Below are positions 10,380 through 20,335 of a stretch of 64,000 nucleotides of DNA, in pieces. The DNA is from Dendrolimus kikuchii (lineage: Eukaryota; Arthropoda; Insecta; Lepidoptera; Lasiocampidae). The notes under the pieces were generated by a model. That model ran no database searches. It worked only from the letters and a program-made list of their open reading frames with translations, and was not told the origin of the DNA. The stretch is from assembly GCA_019925095.2 (NCBI GenBank), contig CM034397.1, positions 2,254,001 to 2,318,000 on the forward strand, given 5' to 3'. How positions within the stretch are numbered: position 1 is the stretch's first letter; each line of letters begins with the position of its first letter. The position numbers and the translations under genes are program-made.

Positions 10380-10890
10380 ATGGGTGCTTAACCCGTTGGG
10401 CGACTTGGAACTTGTGGAGTAATCCTGCCGTCAGTGTCCATGTCTCGGCGCCGTAGGTCTGGACACTGGAAGGCGATTTCATCCTTTTGTAAGGCAGTAA
10501 TGTCATGCGACCTCCGGAGACGCAGATATGCGCAAAATCTCCTCCCGTGATTCCATCGCAGGGATCCGCTGCAGCTTGGGGTTGCGGCGAGTCTAACCTC
10601 TGCTGGTGAAGTTGGTCACTCTGCATCCCGTGGTGACCAAGCTTGATGCGCGGATAGACATGTGAGTAACATTATTCTAGACCTCATGTCTTTCCAACAA
10701 AAGCGCGGGTATGGGACGCAGCTTTAGGTTTAGCGAGGTAGATGGTCTTCTTACCAGAGTTCACGCACACGCTGCACGGCGCTTCTCGCCGCTGTAAGTC
10801 CCCTTTCCTATCCAAAAAGGCAGGACGTACTGCTCGAAGTCTCGTCTTCAAGCATCGCAGGATGGTCGAAGAGAAAGTGTTTTTCGATGA
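10380..10890 (-). mobile_element. RTE-2 LINE fragment, interrupted
   Basis: On minus, 10380-10460 encodes TYGAETWTLTAGLLHKFQVA, a motif of the C-terminal part of RTE-type ORF2. The upstream part, with a decayed CVLPV-type segment, reappears at 10832-10890. In the copy at 39640-39835 these two parts are contiguous, so 10460-10832 is probably an insertion of unknown type. Confidence 0.65.
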
Positions 10891-11057
10891 AATTTTATCA
10901 TTATGATTTATGCATTATCGCCGTAATTACACCACCTCTTATCAATTAAATAAGGGTCTAAGAACATAAACTCGTTGAACTGTTTCTGTAGACCTAATAA
11001 CAATAAGAAGAGGAGATAGGGGGATGAGATACAGGATCAGACACGAGGAATGGAATA

Positions 11058-11371
11058 TATATATATAATAATATGGGCTGCATAAATGTCCCACTGCTGG
11101 GCTCGGGCCTCCCACTATAGGGGAACGGACAGTATACCCGCCACGCTTGTCCAAGGCGGCTTGGCAGGTTTGACACATCGGTTATCTCGATGTGCAGGTT
11201 GCATTACGATGTTTTCCTTCACCGTTGTTAGCACGTGGTAATTGTAACAATATGCACATTAGGTCAGAAAACTGCCTAAGCGGTGCATGCGTTCCAGCCA
11301 GGATCGAACCCTCGCCCTTTGGGTCTGGGACGCATGCGCTAGCCATTACGCTACCACGACTTTCGTTTTTC
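11058..11371 (-). mobile_element. tSINE, full length, with TSD
   Basis: tRNA-derived SINE on minus. The head at 11371-11290 has box A TAGCGTAATGG and box B GGTTCGATCCT (complement at 11300-11310). The 3' end has the CCCAGCAGTGGGACA block and an AT-rich tail. The 11-base target duplication is ggaatggaata at 11047-11057 and 11372-11382. It sits in a purine-rich tract (10990-11057 and 11383-11592). Confidence 0.93.
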
Positions 11372-11660
11372 GGAATGGAATAGAAAGGATGGAATATACG
11401 ATAGCGTGCAAATTCTCAAAATGTGCTATGTATATAAGTATAAAAATGTATATGGAATGCAATTACGTCACTACTTCTTCAAATAAAGTCTTTTCTCTCT
11501 TTCTTTCTACAGGAATAGGTGGATGGAATAGGGAAATGGTATAGAGGAAACGGGATAGGGAAAGTGAGATAGGGGTAGGGGAGAAAGAAGAGTTTCATAA
11601 AGTTTCAAATCACAGCGATCCTAAAGACGTTTCACTTCAAAAACTGTTGATGATCCTCAA

Positions 11661-11663
<3 letters not shown>

Positions 11664-11745
<82 letters not shown>
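11664..11745. repeat. (AT)41 microsatellite
   Basis: Uninterrupted AT dinucleotide repeat of about 82 bases. The length is probably variable and hard to sequence. Confidence 0.97.
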
Positions 11746-11747
<2 letters not shown>

Positions 11748-12301
11748 ATAATTTTTTTAGTTTGGTTCGCAAACTGGCCAACTCAGCTTACTTTTAAACA
11801 AAACTAAAGCACAGATAATATGGTTGCTGACTGGCCTTCTTGGTGCGAACACAGCATGCATTGTATAAAGACATTGAGTACATAGTAATTTAGAAAAAAA
11901 AAACAAGAAATTAGTAATTAATGAAGTTAAATAAATAATCAAAAAAGAGTGTGAAACTTCTTGATGTGCTTAACCGATGCATTGAATATATGAAATACAT
12001 AACATGTTTTGTATAGTACCTACTTAGAAAGCACGTTACAAATCCACGCTATTTACAATACGAAATCTTTTGTTTAAAAATTAAAGACGTTCCTTGTCTT
12101 TGAATGAATCTTCGTCATTTTGTCTATGGCCAGTTTCTCTATCATTATGACTAATGATCTATTTTTGTAAGCGTCGTCTTTTGAATAGTATATTAAGCAT
12201 TTTATGAAAAGTAAGTGTCATAAATATTTAAGGACATAATGACAGCGTAACTTTCACATTCGTGTCTTATAAGTAACGTTTTTCAATATTGTTATTATTA
12301 A
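11746..12301. other. Nothing recognised
   Basis: AT-rich DNA without shared repeats or coding-like frames. Confidence 0.5.
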
Positions 12302-12850
12302 CTAGGGTATGCCCGCGACTTCGTCTACGTTTTCGTTCTACGCAAAGTACCGCAGCATTTTAAAGAGAATTCAAGCTATAATTTTAGTGAAAACAACTAC
12401 AAACCGCTCCCGGGAAAATTACCGCGGGATTCACGGGATAAAAAAATCAAACTTTTTTTATTTATTGCAGGAGATCAGCAGACAGGCAGACGGCCCACTT
12501 GATGGAAAGCGGTTACCGTCGCCTATGGACATTTGCAACACCAAAGTTGCTACAAATGCGCTGCTGCTCTCTTAAGGGAATTATTATATAAAATTTGGCC
12601 ATTTTTAATCATTCCTAGGAAATTTCCCGTGAGAAAATAGAATTGGCTGTCGATCAGTGAAAACCACATCCAAATCGGCCTAATAGTTTTTACATGGATC
12701 CCGAACAAACAATAAAAACGTTTGAGTTTTTTACGAATTACGTTTTTTACGCTTTTATCTATGATATAGATATAGTATTATAGTTTCTAAGAAAAACGAC
12801 TACGGTACATAAAGACAGACGGACAAACAGATAACGACTGTACAATTAAA
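12302..12850 (-). mobile_element. Helitron-like element (type I), with SB fragment inside
   Basis: The plus-strand start ACTAGGGTATGCCCGCGACT is the complement of a CTAG 3' end followed by T, as in Helitrons. Landmarks are CCCGCGACTTCGTC and the later TCGATCAGTGAAAACC. Relatives are 20528-21040, 41989-42350, 49848-50005 and 63791-64000. A 3' piece of SB (about 12453-12580) interrupts it. The TC end was not found. Confidence 0.6.
12453..12580 (-). repeat. SB repeat, 3' part only
   Basis: Contains only the LINE-like tail half of SB (GCAGGAGATCAGCAGACAGG through GCTGCTGCTCTCTTAAGGG). It is inserted in the Helitron-like element. Confidence 0.8.
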
Positions 12851-13216
12851 AATACAAACAAAAATGCAAAGTTATTAATTGAATAAACATCATATACCAT
12901 ACCTAACAAAACTGTAATTAAGCTTACAATTTAAATTAATATGACATTTGAATAATAAAATTAACAATGATTACATTAAGCATTCACTTTTAAACAATCC
13001 TTTCCCACGGTATAATAGGACATTTTCTTATCAATATTGCATTACTTTCACTCTCGCTTATATCAACGGGATATAGGTGATAAGGAAATAATACCTATAC
13101 ACCTTACTTTCTTTCTTGTATAGTAACTGGTTAGGTTAGCAGTTGCAATTCGGTATTTACTTTTTACTTTCTGTGGTTAAAATCAAAGTCAATATAATAA
13201 ATACCTATTCACACGT
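12851..13216. other. Nothing recognised
   Basis: AT-rich; no shared repeat, no coding-like frame. Confidence 0.5.
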
Positions 13217-13246
13217 GTTACAGTTATTAAGTAGCATAGTTGTTCT

Positions 13247-13486
13247 TTTTTTTTATTGCAGGAGATCATCAGACAGGCAGACGGCCCACTTGATGGAAAG
13301 CGGTTGCCATCGCCTATGGCCATTTGCAACAGCAAAGTTGCTACAAATGCGCTGCTGCTCTCTTAAGGGAGACTGGAACCTGGTCACTAATGCCGGAACA
13401 CAACTCTAGGTTGTTAGTGCGACATACTTTAGACCAGGGGTGGTAGCCATCCAGTCGGCCAAATGCCCTACCTGGCTGTGGGTTGT
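13247..13486 (-). repeat. SB repeat lacking its 5' head
   Basis: The tail and middle of SB on minus, ending abruptly at GCTGTGGGTTGTTTC, beside the MITE that starts at 13488. The MITE may have displaced the head. Confidence 0.8.
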
Positions 13487-13487
13487 T

Positions 13488-14025
13488 TCTTTTTAACCGA
13501 CTTCCAAAAGGAGGTTCTCAACTTGGTATTTTTTTATGTATGTACATCGATTACTCTGAGATTTATGATCCGATTTACGTGATTCTTTTTTAGTTCGATG
13601 CGGAATAGGTGCCATTTGGTCCGCTAAAAATTTAACATAGTTTGGCCCAGTAGTTTTCGTTTTATGAACATATTTTATGATTTTTTTTTCCATTCCGTTC
13701 CGTCCTTAGGACCTATATTTTTTAAGGCGCGAGGCAACTTTCGTAGGCCCCATAGCTAGACACTAAAAAGTAACAAATAAAAAAAACTTCGTTTAAAAAA
13801 CCGACTTCAAAAACTAAAAATAACTTATTTTTAAAGCTATTTTCATTATAATATCTTATTTTTAAAACATCTTGAAGTCGGTGCGAAGTAAAACATAAAA
13901 ATTACTAAGCACCCACTTTAAGATGTTTTCGATAATATATATTAAAAATAAGATATTATAATTTAAAATAGCTTTAGAAATAAGTTGTTTTATACTTTTT
14001 AGTTTTTGAAGTCGGTTTTTTTTAA
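13488..14025. mobile_element. MITE with termini AACCGACTTC/GAAGTCGGTT and long palindrome
   Basis: Starts TTTTTAACCGACTTCCAAAA and ends TTTTTGAAGTCGGTTTTTTT, complementary termini of about 18 bases. The right half, 13792-14022, is itself a near-palindrome with arms of about 75-100 bases and a loop around 13870-13920. A copy without the right arm lies at 58987-59432. No transposase. Confidence 0.8.
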
Positions 14026-14344
14026 AGTTAATAATTAATTTTGTTATGTACCCTCTTATTTTTAAACGACACAATCGGCCATTTCCTTAATTGAATAATA
14101 ATGTTATATTTTTATTTATTCTGTGATTAGCGGCTGTTTTGTATAGAGTTCTCCATAATTTAAATAAAATAAAATAAATAAAATAATTTACCTCCATTTT
14201 ATATAACAATAATTAAGATGTGGTAATTATGTAGATTATAATTCAAAATCTCTCAATTGTATATAGACGGTATTCGATACATTTTATTTTCATGTTGGCA
14301 GACGCGATAGGTTTATACTGTATTCGGTTTATTCTATTACATGT

Positions 14345-15075
14345 ATGTATGTTCGAAGGAGAAGAAACCAGAACGAATGCAAGGATAATGGTCGATGATG
14401 TTATGCTGGAGCAAGTGAATGAGTTTATATATCTTGAATATGCTTTTAGCAGTGATGGAAGGTACACCACTGATATAGAAAGAAGAGTGAATTTGGGGAA
14501 TAGTTTGAATGGAGCGTTAGGTAAACTTCTAGGCGCTAAGAATCTCAGCCAGAAGGCCCAGCTCGCCATACACAACGCGGTGCTGGTACCTACGCTCACG
14601 TATGGAAGCGAGAGTTGGGTATGGAAGAGAGAGCATGAAAGTAGAGTAAACGCGGTTGAGATGCGAGCACTGCGCAAAATCTGCGGAGTGACGCTCGCGG
14701 ACCGCGTTCGTAATACCGAAGTAAGAAAGAGAGTTGGTCTGAAAGAGAGTGTCGGGGTGAAGGTAAGGAAAGGAATGCTCCGGTGGTTCGGGCATGTGGA
14801 AAGAATGCATGATGAAAGAATGACTAAACAGATATACAACGCAAAAGTGGATGGATGCAGAAGTCGTGGAAGGCCACGACACACCTTCCATGATCAAATT
14901 GATCGTGTACTAGCGGAGGGTGATGTCAGGAGCTTTAAGAACAGACGAGCGTGCATGACAAGAGTTATGAATGTCAAAGAAGCAAGTGAGGTGTGTAAGA
15001 ATGGGCCTAAATGGCGCTCTGTTGTTCGTGCCTACCCCGCAGGGGAACTGGCGTGAAGTTATGTATGTATGTATG
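14345..15075 (+). mobile_element. RTE-1 LINE 3' end, longest copy
   Basis: 5'-truncated RTE-like LINE with ~235 open codons of ORF2 C-terminus, a very short 3' region and a (TATG)n tail at 15058-15078. It is followed directly by a CR repeat copy. The boundary on the left is blurred by TATG-like sequence, so no target duplication could be fixed. Confidence 0.9.
14352..15056 (+). pseudogene. RTE-1 ORF2, C-terminal 234 residues
   Basis: The frame opens within FEGEETRTNARIMVDDV and stays open to the stop after PAGELA. Landmarks in order are NGALGKLLGAKNLSQKAQ, the LTYGSESWVW block typical of RTE-type reverse transcriptase C-termini, RNTEVRKRVGL, GMLRWFGHVERM, and SRGRPRHTFHDQ. The reverse transcriptase core and endonuclease are missing. 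The intact frame suggests a young copy. Antisense frames up to 213 codons over the same DNA are shadows. Confidence 0.85.
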
Positions 15076-15078
15076 TAT

Positions 15079-15300
15079 TAAAATGGGTGAAAGGAAAAAT
15101 ATTGATACCAAATGTACAAGTTGGCGGTAAGCTTAATAAAACTTTAACAATACTCGTTGACACTTCACATCTTTGTCTTCCATGATCACGGCCACTGAAA
15201 ACTGGGCGAAACGTCGGAATAATAAAAATCAAATAAATTACCGCGCTTAAAACCGTTACAACGTAGTTTTATCATGTATACAAATGGCGTAAACTCAAGA
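15079..15300 (+). repeat. CR repeat, copy 2
   Basis: It shares ATTAAAATGGGTG, ACAAGTTGGCGGTAAG, the CGAAACGTCGGAATAATAA block and TTACCGCGCTTAAAACCGTT with 90-490 and 42848-43120, in a different internal order. It directly abuts the RTE-1 tail. Confidence 0.7.
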
Positions 15301-15377
15301 AAATATCATCGTTTTCTTTCTTATTCCTTGTTTGGGAATATGACTACAACGACATTGATTTCACCAATGTTATTATA

Positions 15378-15912
15378 CATACATACATAATTTCACGCCA
15401 GTTCCCTTGCGGGGTAGGCACGAACAACAGAGCGCCATTTAGGCCCATTCTTACACATCTCACTTGCTTCTTTGACATTTATAACTCTTGTCATGCACAT
15501 TCGTCTGTTCTTAAGGCTCCTGACATCACCCTCCGCTAGTACACGATCAATTTGATCATGGAAGGTGTGTTGTGGCCTTCCACGACTTCTGCATCCATCC
15601 ACTTTTGCATTGTATATCTGTTTAGTCATTCGTTCATCATGCATTCTTTCCACATCCCCGAACCACCGGAGCATTCCTTTCCTTACCTTCACCCCGACAC
15701 TCTTTCTTACTTCGGTATTACGAACGCGGTCCGCGAGCGTCACTACGCAGATTTTGCGCAGTGCTCGCATCTCGACCGCGTTTACTTTACTTCCATACGT
15801 GAGCGTAGGTACCAGCGCCGCGTTGTGTATGGCGAGCTGGGCCTTCTGGCTGAGGTTCTTAGCGCCTAGAAGTTTACCTAACGCTCCATTCAAACTATTC
15901 CCCAAATTCACT
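15378..15912 (-). mobile_element. RTE-1 LINE 3' end, TSD split by a Helitron
   Basis: Minus-strand copy; (CATA)n tail at 15378-15392, coding to about 15911, with internal deletions (GSKVNAVEM instead of GSESWVW...VNAVEM). The left duplication caatgttattata is at 15365-15377. The right one is at 15913-15923 plus 16143-16144, with the Helitron 15924-16142 inside it. Confidence 0.93.
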
Positions 15913-15923
15913 CAATGTTATTA

Positions 15924-16142
15924 TCTTATATATAAAAATCAATTGCTGTTCATTAGTCTTGCTAAAACTCGAGAACGGCTGGACTGGTTTGTCTAATTTT
16001 GGTTTTGAATTATTTGTAAAAGTCCAGGGAAGGTTTAAAAGCTGAATAAATATGAAAAAAATGCTTGGAATATAGTAAAAACAACAGTTTCACTTTCCCT
16101 TAGAAACTTCTGAGGCTTTACGAAGTTTGCCGGGTCAGCTAG
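15924..16142 (+). mobile_element. Helitron-like non-autonomous element
   Basis: Starts TCTTATATATAAAAATC and ends GCCGGGTCAGCTAG. It lies between A (15923) and T (16143) without target duplication, as expected for Helitrons. Body motif CTCGAGAACGGCTGGACTGG. It resembles short Helitrons common in Lepidoptera. It is inserted inside the right TSD of the preceding RTE-1 copy, so it is younger than that copy. Confidence 0.92.
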
Positions 16143-16144
16143 TA

Positions 16145-16562
16145 TAACATAAAAATAAGAGGGATGAAGCAATAAAAAATATAGCCGTAAAACAAATAAT
16201 TGATCTCTTCTCAAATTTTCCTTATTGATGCTAAATAAAAAACTATCATTCTACACATAACATTCCGATTGTACAATAGAGCAGCCAATGACAAGGCTAA
16301 TACCATGCCTTAATTAAGTCAATAAAGCACAGCAATCACGTAACTTATTACACAATCTGATGTAACTTAAATTTGTTTAATATTGCGTGTGCTAGCTTCG
16401 CGTATCCGGTTGTTCTACTCTTGAAAAAAATGTGTTAACAACAAATTTTATTATGTTTTATTTAAATATAAATTAACAAAGTTGACTGGTCATGAATTAT
16501 AATTATTCTGTATTAGCATATTTGATTAAATATTTAGAAATTATAAGAAAACATTTACCTAT
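16145..16562. other. Nothing recognised
   Basis: AT-rich; no shared repeats or coding-like frames. Confidence 0.5.
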
Positions 16563-16881
16563 TCTATCCGTGCAGGAACGGAGAAAGAATACAATTTCCC
16601 GCGGCCGGGCGGCCTGTCGTAAGAGGCGACTTAACAACCCACAGCCAGGTGGTAGAGCATTTGCCCGACTGGATGGCTACCACCCCTGGTCAAAGTATGT
16701 CGATATAACAACCTTGAGTTGTGTTCTGGCATTAGTGACCAGGTTCCAGTCTCCCTTAAGAGAGCAGCAGCGCATTTGTATCACCTTTGGTGTTGCACAT
16801 GTCCATAGGCGATGGTAACCGCTTTCCATCAAGTGGGCCGTCTGCCTGTCTGCTGAACTCCTGCAATAAAAAATAAAAAAA
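16563..16881 (+). repeat. SB repeat, full length, short TSD
   Basis: Complete SB with 5' end CTATCCGTGCAGGAACGG and A-rich tail. A 6-base direct repeat acctat at 16557-16562 and 16882-16887 may be the target duplication. Confidence 0.9.
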
Positions 16882-16940
16882 ACCTATATCTCATAAATTA
16901 GTTTGTATGTAATTCAAATTCATTTATTTATATAAACTTA

Positions 16941-17149
16941 CTAGCTGTTCCGACAGACGTTGTTCTGCCCTGAAGAAATAAAATTTAGAACCCGATTCCA
17001 GCGCCACCTACCGGGTCCAAATGTAAGCTATCCTATCTTTTAAGTCAGATCAAACTGCACATGGTGTGCAAATTTGATTAAAATCGGTCAAGTAGTTTAG
17101 GAGTCCATCGTGGACAAACAACGTAACACGTAATTTATATATATTAAGA
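16941..17149 (-). mobile_element. Helitron-like element, A|T target
   Basis: On minus it starts TCTTAATATATATAAATTAC (17149) and ends GTCGGAACAGCTAG (16941), flanked by A and T. It is the same subfamily as 53555-53747. Confidence 0.9.
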
Positions 17150-17255
17150 TTTCTAGGCCTTATATAATTAAATCTAAAACTTATGGTAATAACACATTTT
17201 AAATTAAATTTAAGACTATAATATTTTTGGCGGCGGTTGCTGCCCTAGACCCACA

Positions 17256-17503
17256 CGCACGCTCGTCTGTTCTTAAGGCTCCTGACATCACCTTTTGCTA
17301 GTACACGATCAATTTGATCATGGAAGGTGTTTCGTGGCCTTCCACGACTTCTGCATCCATCCACTTTTGCATTGTATATCTGTTTAGTCATTCTTTCATC
17401 ATGTATTCTTTCCACATGCCCGAACCACCGGAGCATTCCTTTCTTTACCTTCACCCCGACACTCTCTTTCAGACCAACTCTCTTTCTTACTTCGGTATTA
17501 CAG
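17256..17503 (-). mobile_element. RTE-1 internal fragment, both ends missing
   Basis: Carries the GMLRWFGHVERI to SRGRPRNTFHDQ part of ORF2 on minus, but lacks the last ~140 bases and the microsatellite tail. A LINE truncated by reverse transcription keeps its 3' end, so this copy was cut by a later deletion or rearrangement. Confidence 0.85.
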
Positions 17504-17511
17504 ACAGAATT

Positions 17512-18260
17512 TGCTTACAATAAATCTATATTCTACAAATCTCAACAATGACATTACGAATGTTCTGCCATAGCGAGAAATCAGAGCTGTGAAATGCATT
17601 ACCTGAGTCTGTGTTTCCCTAAAAGTACAATCCCAGCCGGATTGTACTTTAACGTTAAACGAAGATGCGGTTGAAGATGGAGCAAGCTTACCTAGAAGAT
17701 ACCTGTCCACGCGAGACTTGAAGACCCCTAAATTGTATGTTTTAAAGAAGAACAGACGTCGGTAAAGAGTTCCGCTCTTCAGCGGTACGTATGATAAAAG
17801 TGGAAGCATAGCGCTTCGTCCGCTTTGTTGGTATTTCTACCATATAACAGTGGCGGGAGCTCGTACGTTTTTTTTTTTGCAGGAGTTCAGCAGACAGGCA
17901 GATGGCCCATTGGATGGAAAGCGGTTACCATCGCCTATGGACATTTGCAACACCAAAGGTGCTACAAATGCGCTGCTGCTCTCTTAATGGAGTCTGGTCA
18001 CTAATGCCGGAACACAACTCAAAGTTGTTATGGCGGCATGCTCTAGACCAGGGGTAGTAGACATCTAGTCGGGCAAATGCCCTACCACCTGGCTGTGAGT
18101 TGTTTAGTCGCCTCTTACGACAGGCCGCCCGGCCGCAGCAAATTGTATTCTTTCTCCGTTCCTGCACGGATAAAATACGTACGTCTGGTTGTCCGGTGGT
18201 AAAAAGGTGACGGATGAATAATTCGTGCTACTCCGTTCCACACTCGCTGAAGTATAGATA
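17512..18260 (-). mobile_element. LINE 3' end (Jockey-like), split by SB
   Basis: On minus, 17560-17809 encodes LKSGTLYRRLFFFKTYNLGV then FKSRVDRYLLGKLAPSS, a C-terminal type common to Lepidopteran LINEs. It resumes after the SB insertion at 18185. It is low-copy in this window, so the boundary near 18260 is approximate. Confidence 0.6.
17869..18177 (-). repeat. SB repeat, full length, TSD cgtacgt
   Basis: Near-complete SB on minus with 7-base flanking repeats cgtacgt at 17862-17868 and 18178-18184. It is inserted in the preceding LINE 3' end. Confidence 0.9.
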
Positions 18261-18504
18261 CCGACATACCAGTGACTCTGCGTCGATGATTTAGAGTCTG
18301 ATACCTCCTATCAAATAGCCTATTTTATGCCTCTAAATCTCTCTTTCTCTGAATATCATCTCCCTAGCTCTTTTCTTAATTGACTTGAGTATCTTGAGCT
18401 GGTGTTTGTAACATCATCATAAAAAAATACAAGTAACGACAGCTTTCTACCATTGGTAAAGCACAAGGATGGAAGGTAAGATTTAATAACTAGAACTGGG
18501 GAAA

Positions 18505-19015
18505 TCACGGCTGGTGTGAGGGATTCGTCAGGTCAGGGTGGCACTAGCACCTCTAGCCAAAGCTAAAGATACTATTACCACACCACAGTTAGGGATACCC
18601 ACTAAAACTACTCGGTATTCCGTCCTTCGTCTTTAATGCCAGGGCCACGGGTAAATAGCGTAGCCTCTCCGTTGACCATGGCAGGTGGTGACCCATCGGC
18701 CTCTTCCACTGCCGGAACACTACCTTTGTCCCCCGCCATCTTCTTACACTCAATGCGGGGAGCGGTTTGTAACTTGACCCACGGGAGGAGATCTGACTGC
18801 GCGCGGAACACGTCGCATTCCCATCTCGACGGCATAGCCCTTTCCTTAGGGAAACTCACGGCGGCCGAAGGTCCAAGCTGGCCCTCCGGCGCCGACGCGT
18901 CCTCCTTTGACAAGAGCGGAGCAATTAAGTCCGCTAACGTTCCCGCTCCGCCTCCTCCTTTGCAAGCATGAAACGCTCGCAAAAGGAGACAAGATTTAGA
19001 AACACAGCTCAAGTC
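18505..19015 (-). mobile_element. R1-clade-like LINE 3' end (R1L)
   Basis: On minus, the decayed coding end AKEEAERER (then a stop), LLRS, QRRTRRRRRA...LDLRPP-stop lies at 18840-18960, followed by a 3' region with the CCCACTAAAAC-type block near 18598. Same subfamily as 19276-19849, in the opposite orientation. The 134-codon minus frame 18608-19012 is in the 3' region and not a gene. Confidence 0.75.
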
Positions 19016-19275
19016 TCGCGCAAATCGACACCTCCAAGGGATACTACGCCAACCTAATTTTAGATATTTTCTGTTTTTAATGGAAAAACACTGATTAATG
19101 TCTTAATATATTATGATTCTAAATTTACTATAAAAAATGGAGAATCTAAAAACATTTAGTATCTCAATATTTTTTTATGAAATTTTAGGAACATAATATT
19201 AAGACATTAATTAGTGCTTTTCCCTTAAAAACAGAACATATCTAAAATTAGGTTGGCGTAGTATCCCTTGGAGGT

Positions 19276-19849
19276 TCCCGGCCGTGGTACGCAACATGGT
19301 CGGGAGCTCAACCGGATGGGACGCCGTCTCCTGCTTCTGCGAGCGCGTTATGCTTGCGAAGGAGGAGGCGGAGCGGGAGCGTGAGCGGAGCTCCTTACTC
19401 CGTTCCCGCCAAAGGAGGACGCGCCGACGCCGAAGGGCGGATTTCGACCTTCGGCCACCGTAAGCGGACGGCGCGGGTGGGGCTCCTTGGGGTATAGGGG
19501 TTCTCACTCACCCGCATATGCCGTCGAGATGAGAGCGCGAGTGTTCCGTGCGCGCTCATCTCTCCTCCCGTGCGGCGCGTTACAGACCGCCCCACGCCAA
19601 AGAGAGCATGACGATGCCGGGGGATGAGTCCCCGCCAGGGCTGCATAAGACGAAGGACGGAACACTCAGGGGTTTTAGTGGGTACCCCTAACCGGGGATG
19701 GCAACAGCATGGCACCAGTTCTGACTGGGCATGCTGGTGCCACCCCGATCTGGTGAATCCCACACACGAGTCGCGAATATCCCCCCAAGGTTCTGCCCTT
19801 GTCGCGGCTTACGGTCCTCAAGCGGATTTCCCCTGGCAAAAAAAAAACA
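19276..19849 (+). mobile_element. R1-clade-like LINE 3' end inside a MITE TIR
   Basis: 5'-truncated LINE with coding end 19284-19463, a ~375-base 3' region and a poly(A) end at 19838-19849. The 16-base target duplication agtatcccttggaggt at 19260-19275 and 19850-19865 consists of MITE terminal-repeat sequence. Confidence 0.93.
19284..19463 (+). pseudogene. R1-clade LINE ORF2, last 59 residues
   Basis: Reads VVRNMVGSSTGWDAVSCFCE, then RVMLAKEEAERERERSSLL and a highly basic end RRTRRRRRADFDLRPP-stop. The WDAVxxFCExVMxxKEEAERERE pattern is characteristic of R1-clade C-termini (recalled, not searched). Endonuclease and reverse transcriptase domains are absent because the copy is truncated. Confidence 0.75.
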
Positions 19850-19873
19850 AGTATCCCTTGGAGGTGTTGAAAT

Positions 19874-20335
19874 GAAGTAGCGGCCCTAGTTGAAACTAAA
19901 TGTAATAGCTATGAACGCAACCCGGAATCTATTAAATAATATCGACGTGTAATAAACGCGTTCACCGCAAGTGCAAGTGGTCCGGACGAAAGTAAAAGGT
20001 GTCAGGTTCGATACCCGGCGGAAGTGATGTAGAAAGCGTCAAAGGGAAGTTTTCCGATCACGAACTGTTGTTAGCGAGTTATTTTGTTACGTGTAATGAT
20101 TGCGACTTTAAATGGTGCTTGGATATTGTCTTGATTTTGTAACTTGGAGATTTATATTGTAGCTTATAAAGGGTATACTACACCAATGCTGGCACTCTCC
20201 GCAATGATTGGCAACAAATTAATAGGTTTAAAAATATTAAGATTTTTTTCTATTTTGTAACCATACAATGATAATAGTAGTATTTATTATTACACAAGTA
20301 AATCTCGCGACAATCGTGTACTATTTTATATCATA
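19874..20335. other. Unrecognised, with a tRNA-like box B
   Basis: At 20005-20015 GGTTCGATACC is a perfect pol III box B, with a weak box A-like GTGCAAGTGG about 40 bases upstream. This suggests a remnant of a tRNA-derived SINE unlike the tSINE family, without a matching partner in the window. The rest shows nothing. Confidence 0.45.

Larger units (their letters stand above)
13217..14165 (+). repeat. KR repeat, split by SB and a MITE
   Basis: The left piece 13217-13246 (GTTACAGTTATTAAGTAGCA) and right piece 14027-14165 (TTAATAATTAATTTTGT...) are nearly contiguous in the copy at 27874-28075. About 780 bases of SB plus palindromic MITE lie between them here. KR is unclassified. Confidence 0.7.
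19026..19869. mobile_element. MITE with ~75-base TIRs, invaded by R1L
   Basis: Left TIR CACCTCCAAGGGATACTACG... from 19026; right TIR is its complement ending at 19275, continued at 19866-19869 after the R1L insertion. Net length ~254 bases, AT-rich core, no coding. A possible 4-base target duplication aaat lies at 19022-19025 and 19870-19873. Confidence 0.8.

Noticed and set aside
14243..14897. Minus-strand frame of 213 codons (MCRGLPRLLHPSTFALYICL)
   Set aside because: Exact antisense shadow of RTE-1 ORF2; the same shadow appears at every RTE-1 copy.
14292..15056. 254-codon plus frame as a host gene
   Set aside because: Only residues from 14352 match RTE-1 copies; the first 20 residues are flanking DNA. 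It is a truncated LINE with a microsatellite tail.
15058..15078. TATG arrays as a CRISPR-like or regulatory repeat
   Set aside because: They are the 3' tails of RTE-1 copies; there are no spacers.
17498..17809. 103-codon minus frame as a host protein
   Set aside because: The FKSRVDRYLLGKLAPSS end is of LINE type and is interrupted by an SB insertion.
18608..19012. 134-codon minus frame
   Set aside because: Falls in the 3' region of an R1L copy, downstream of the real ORF2 stop.
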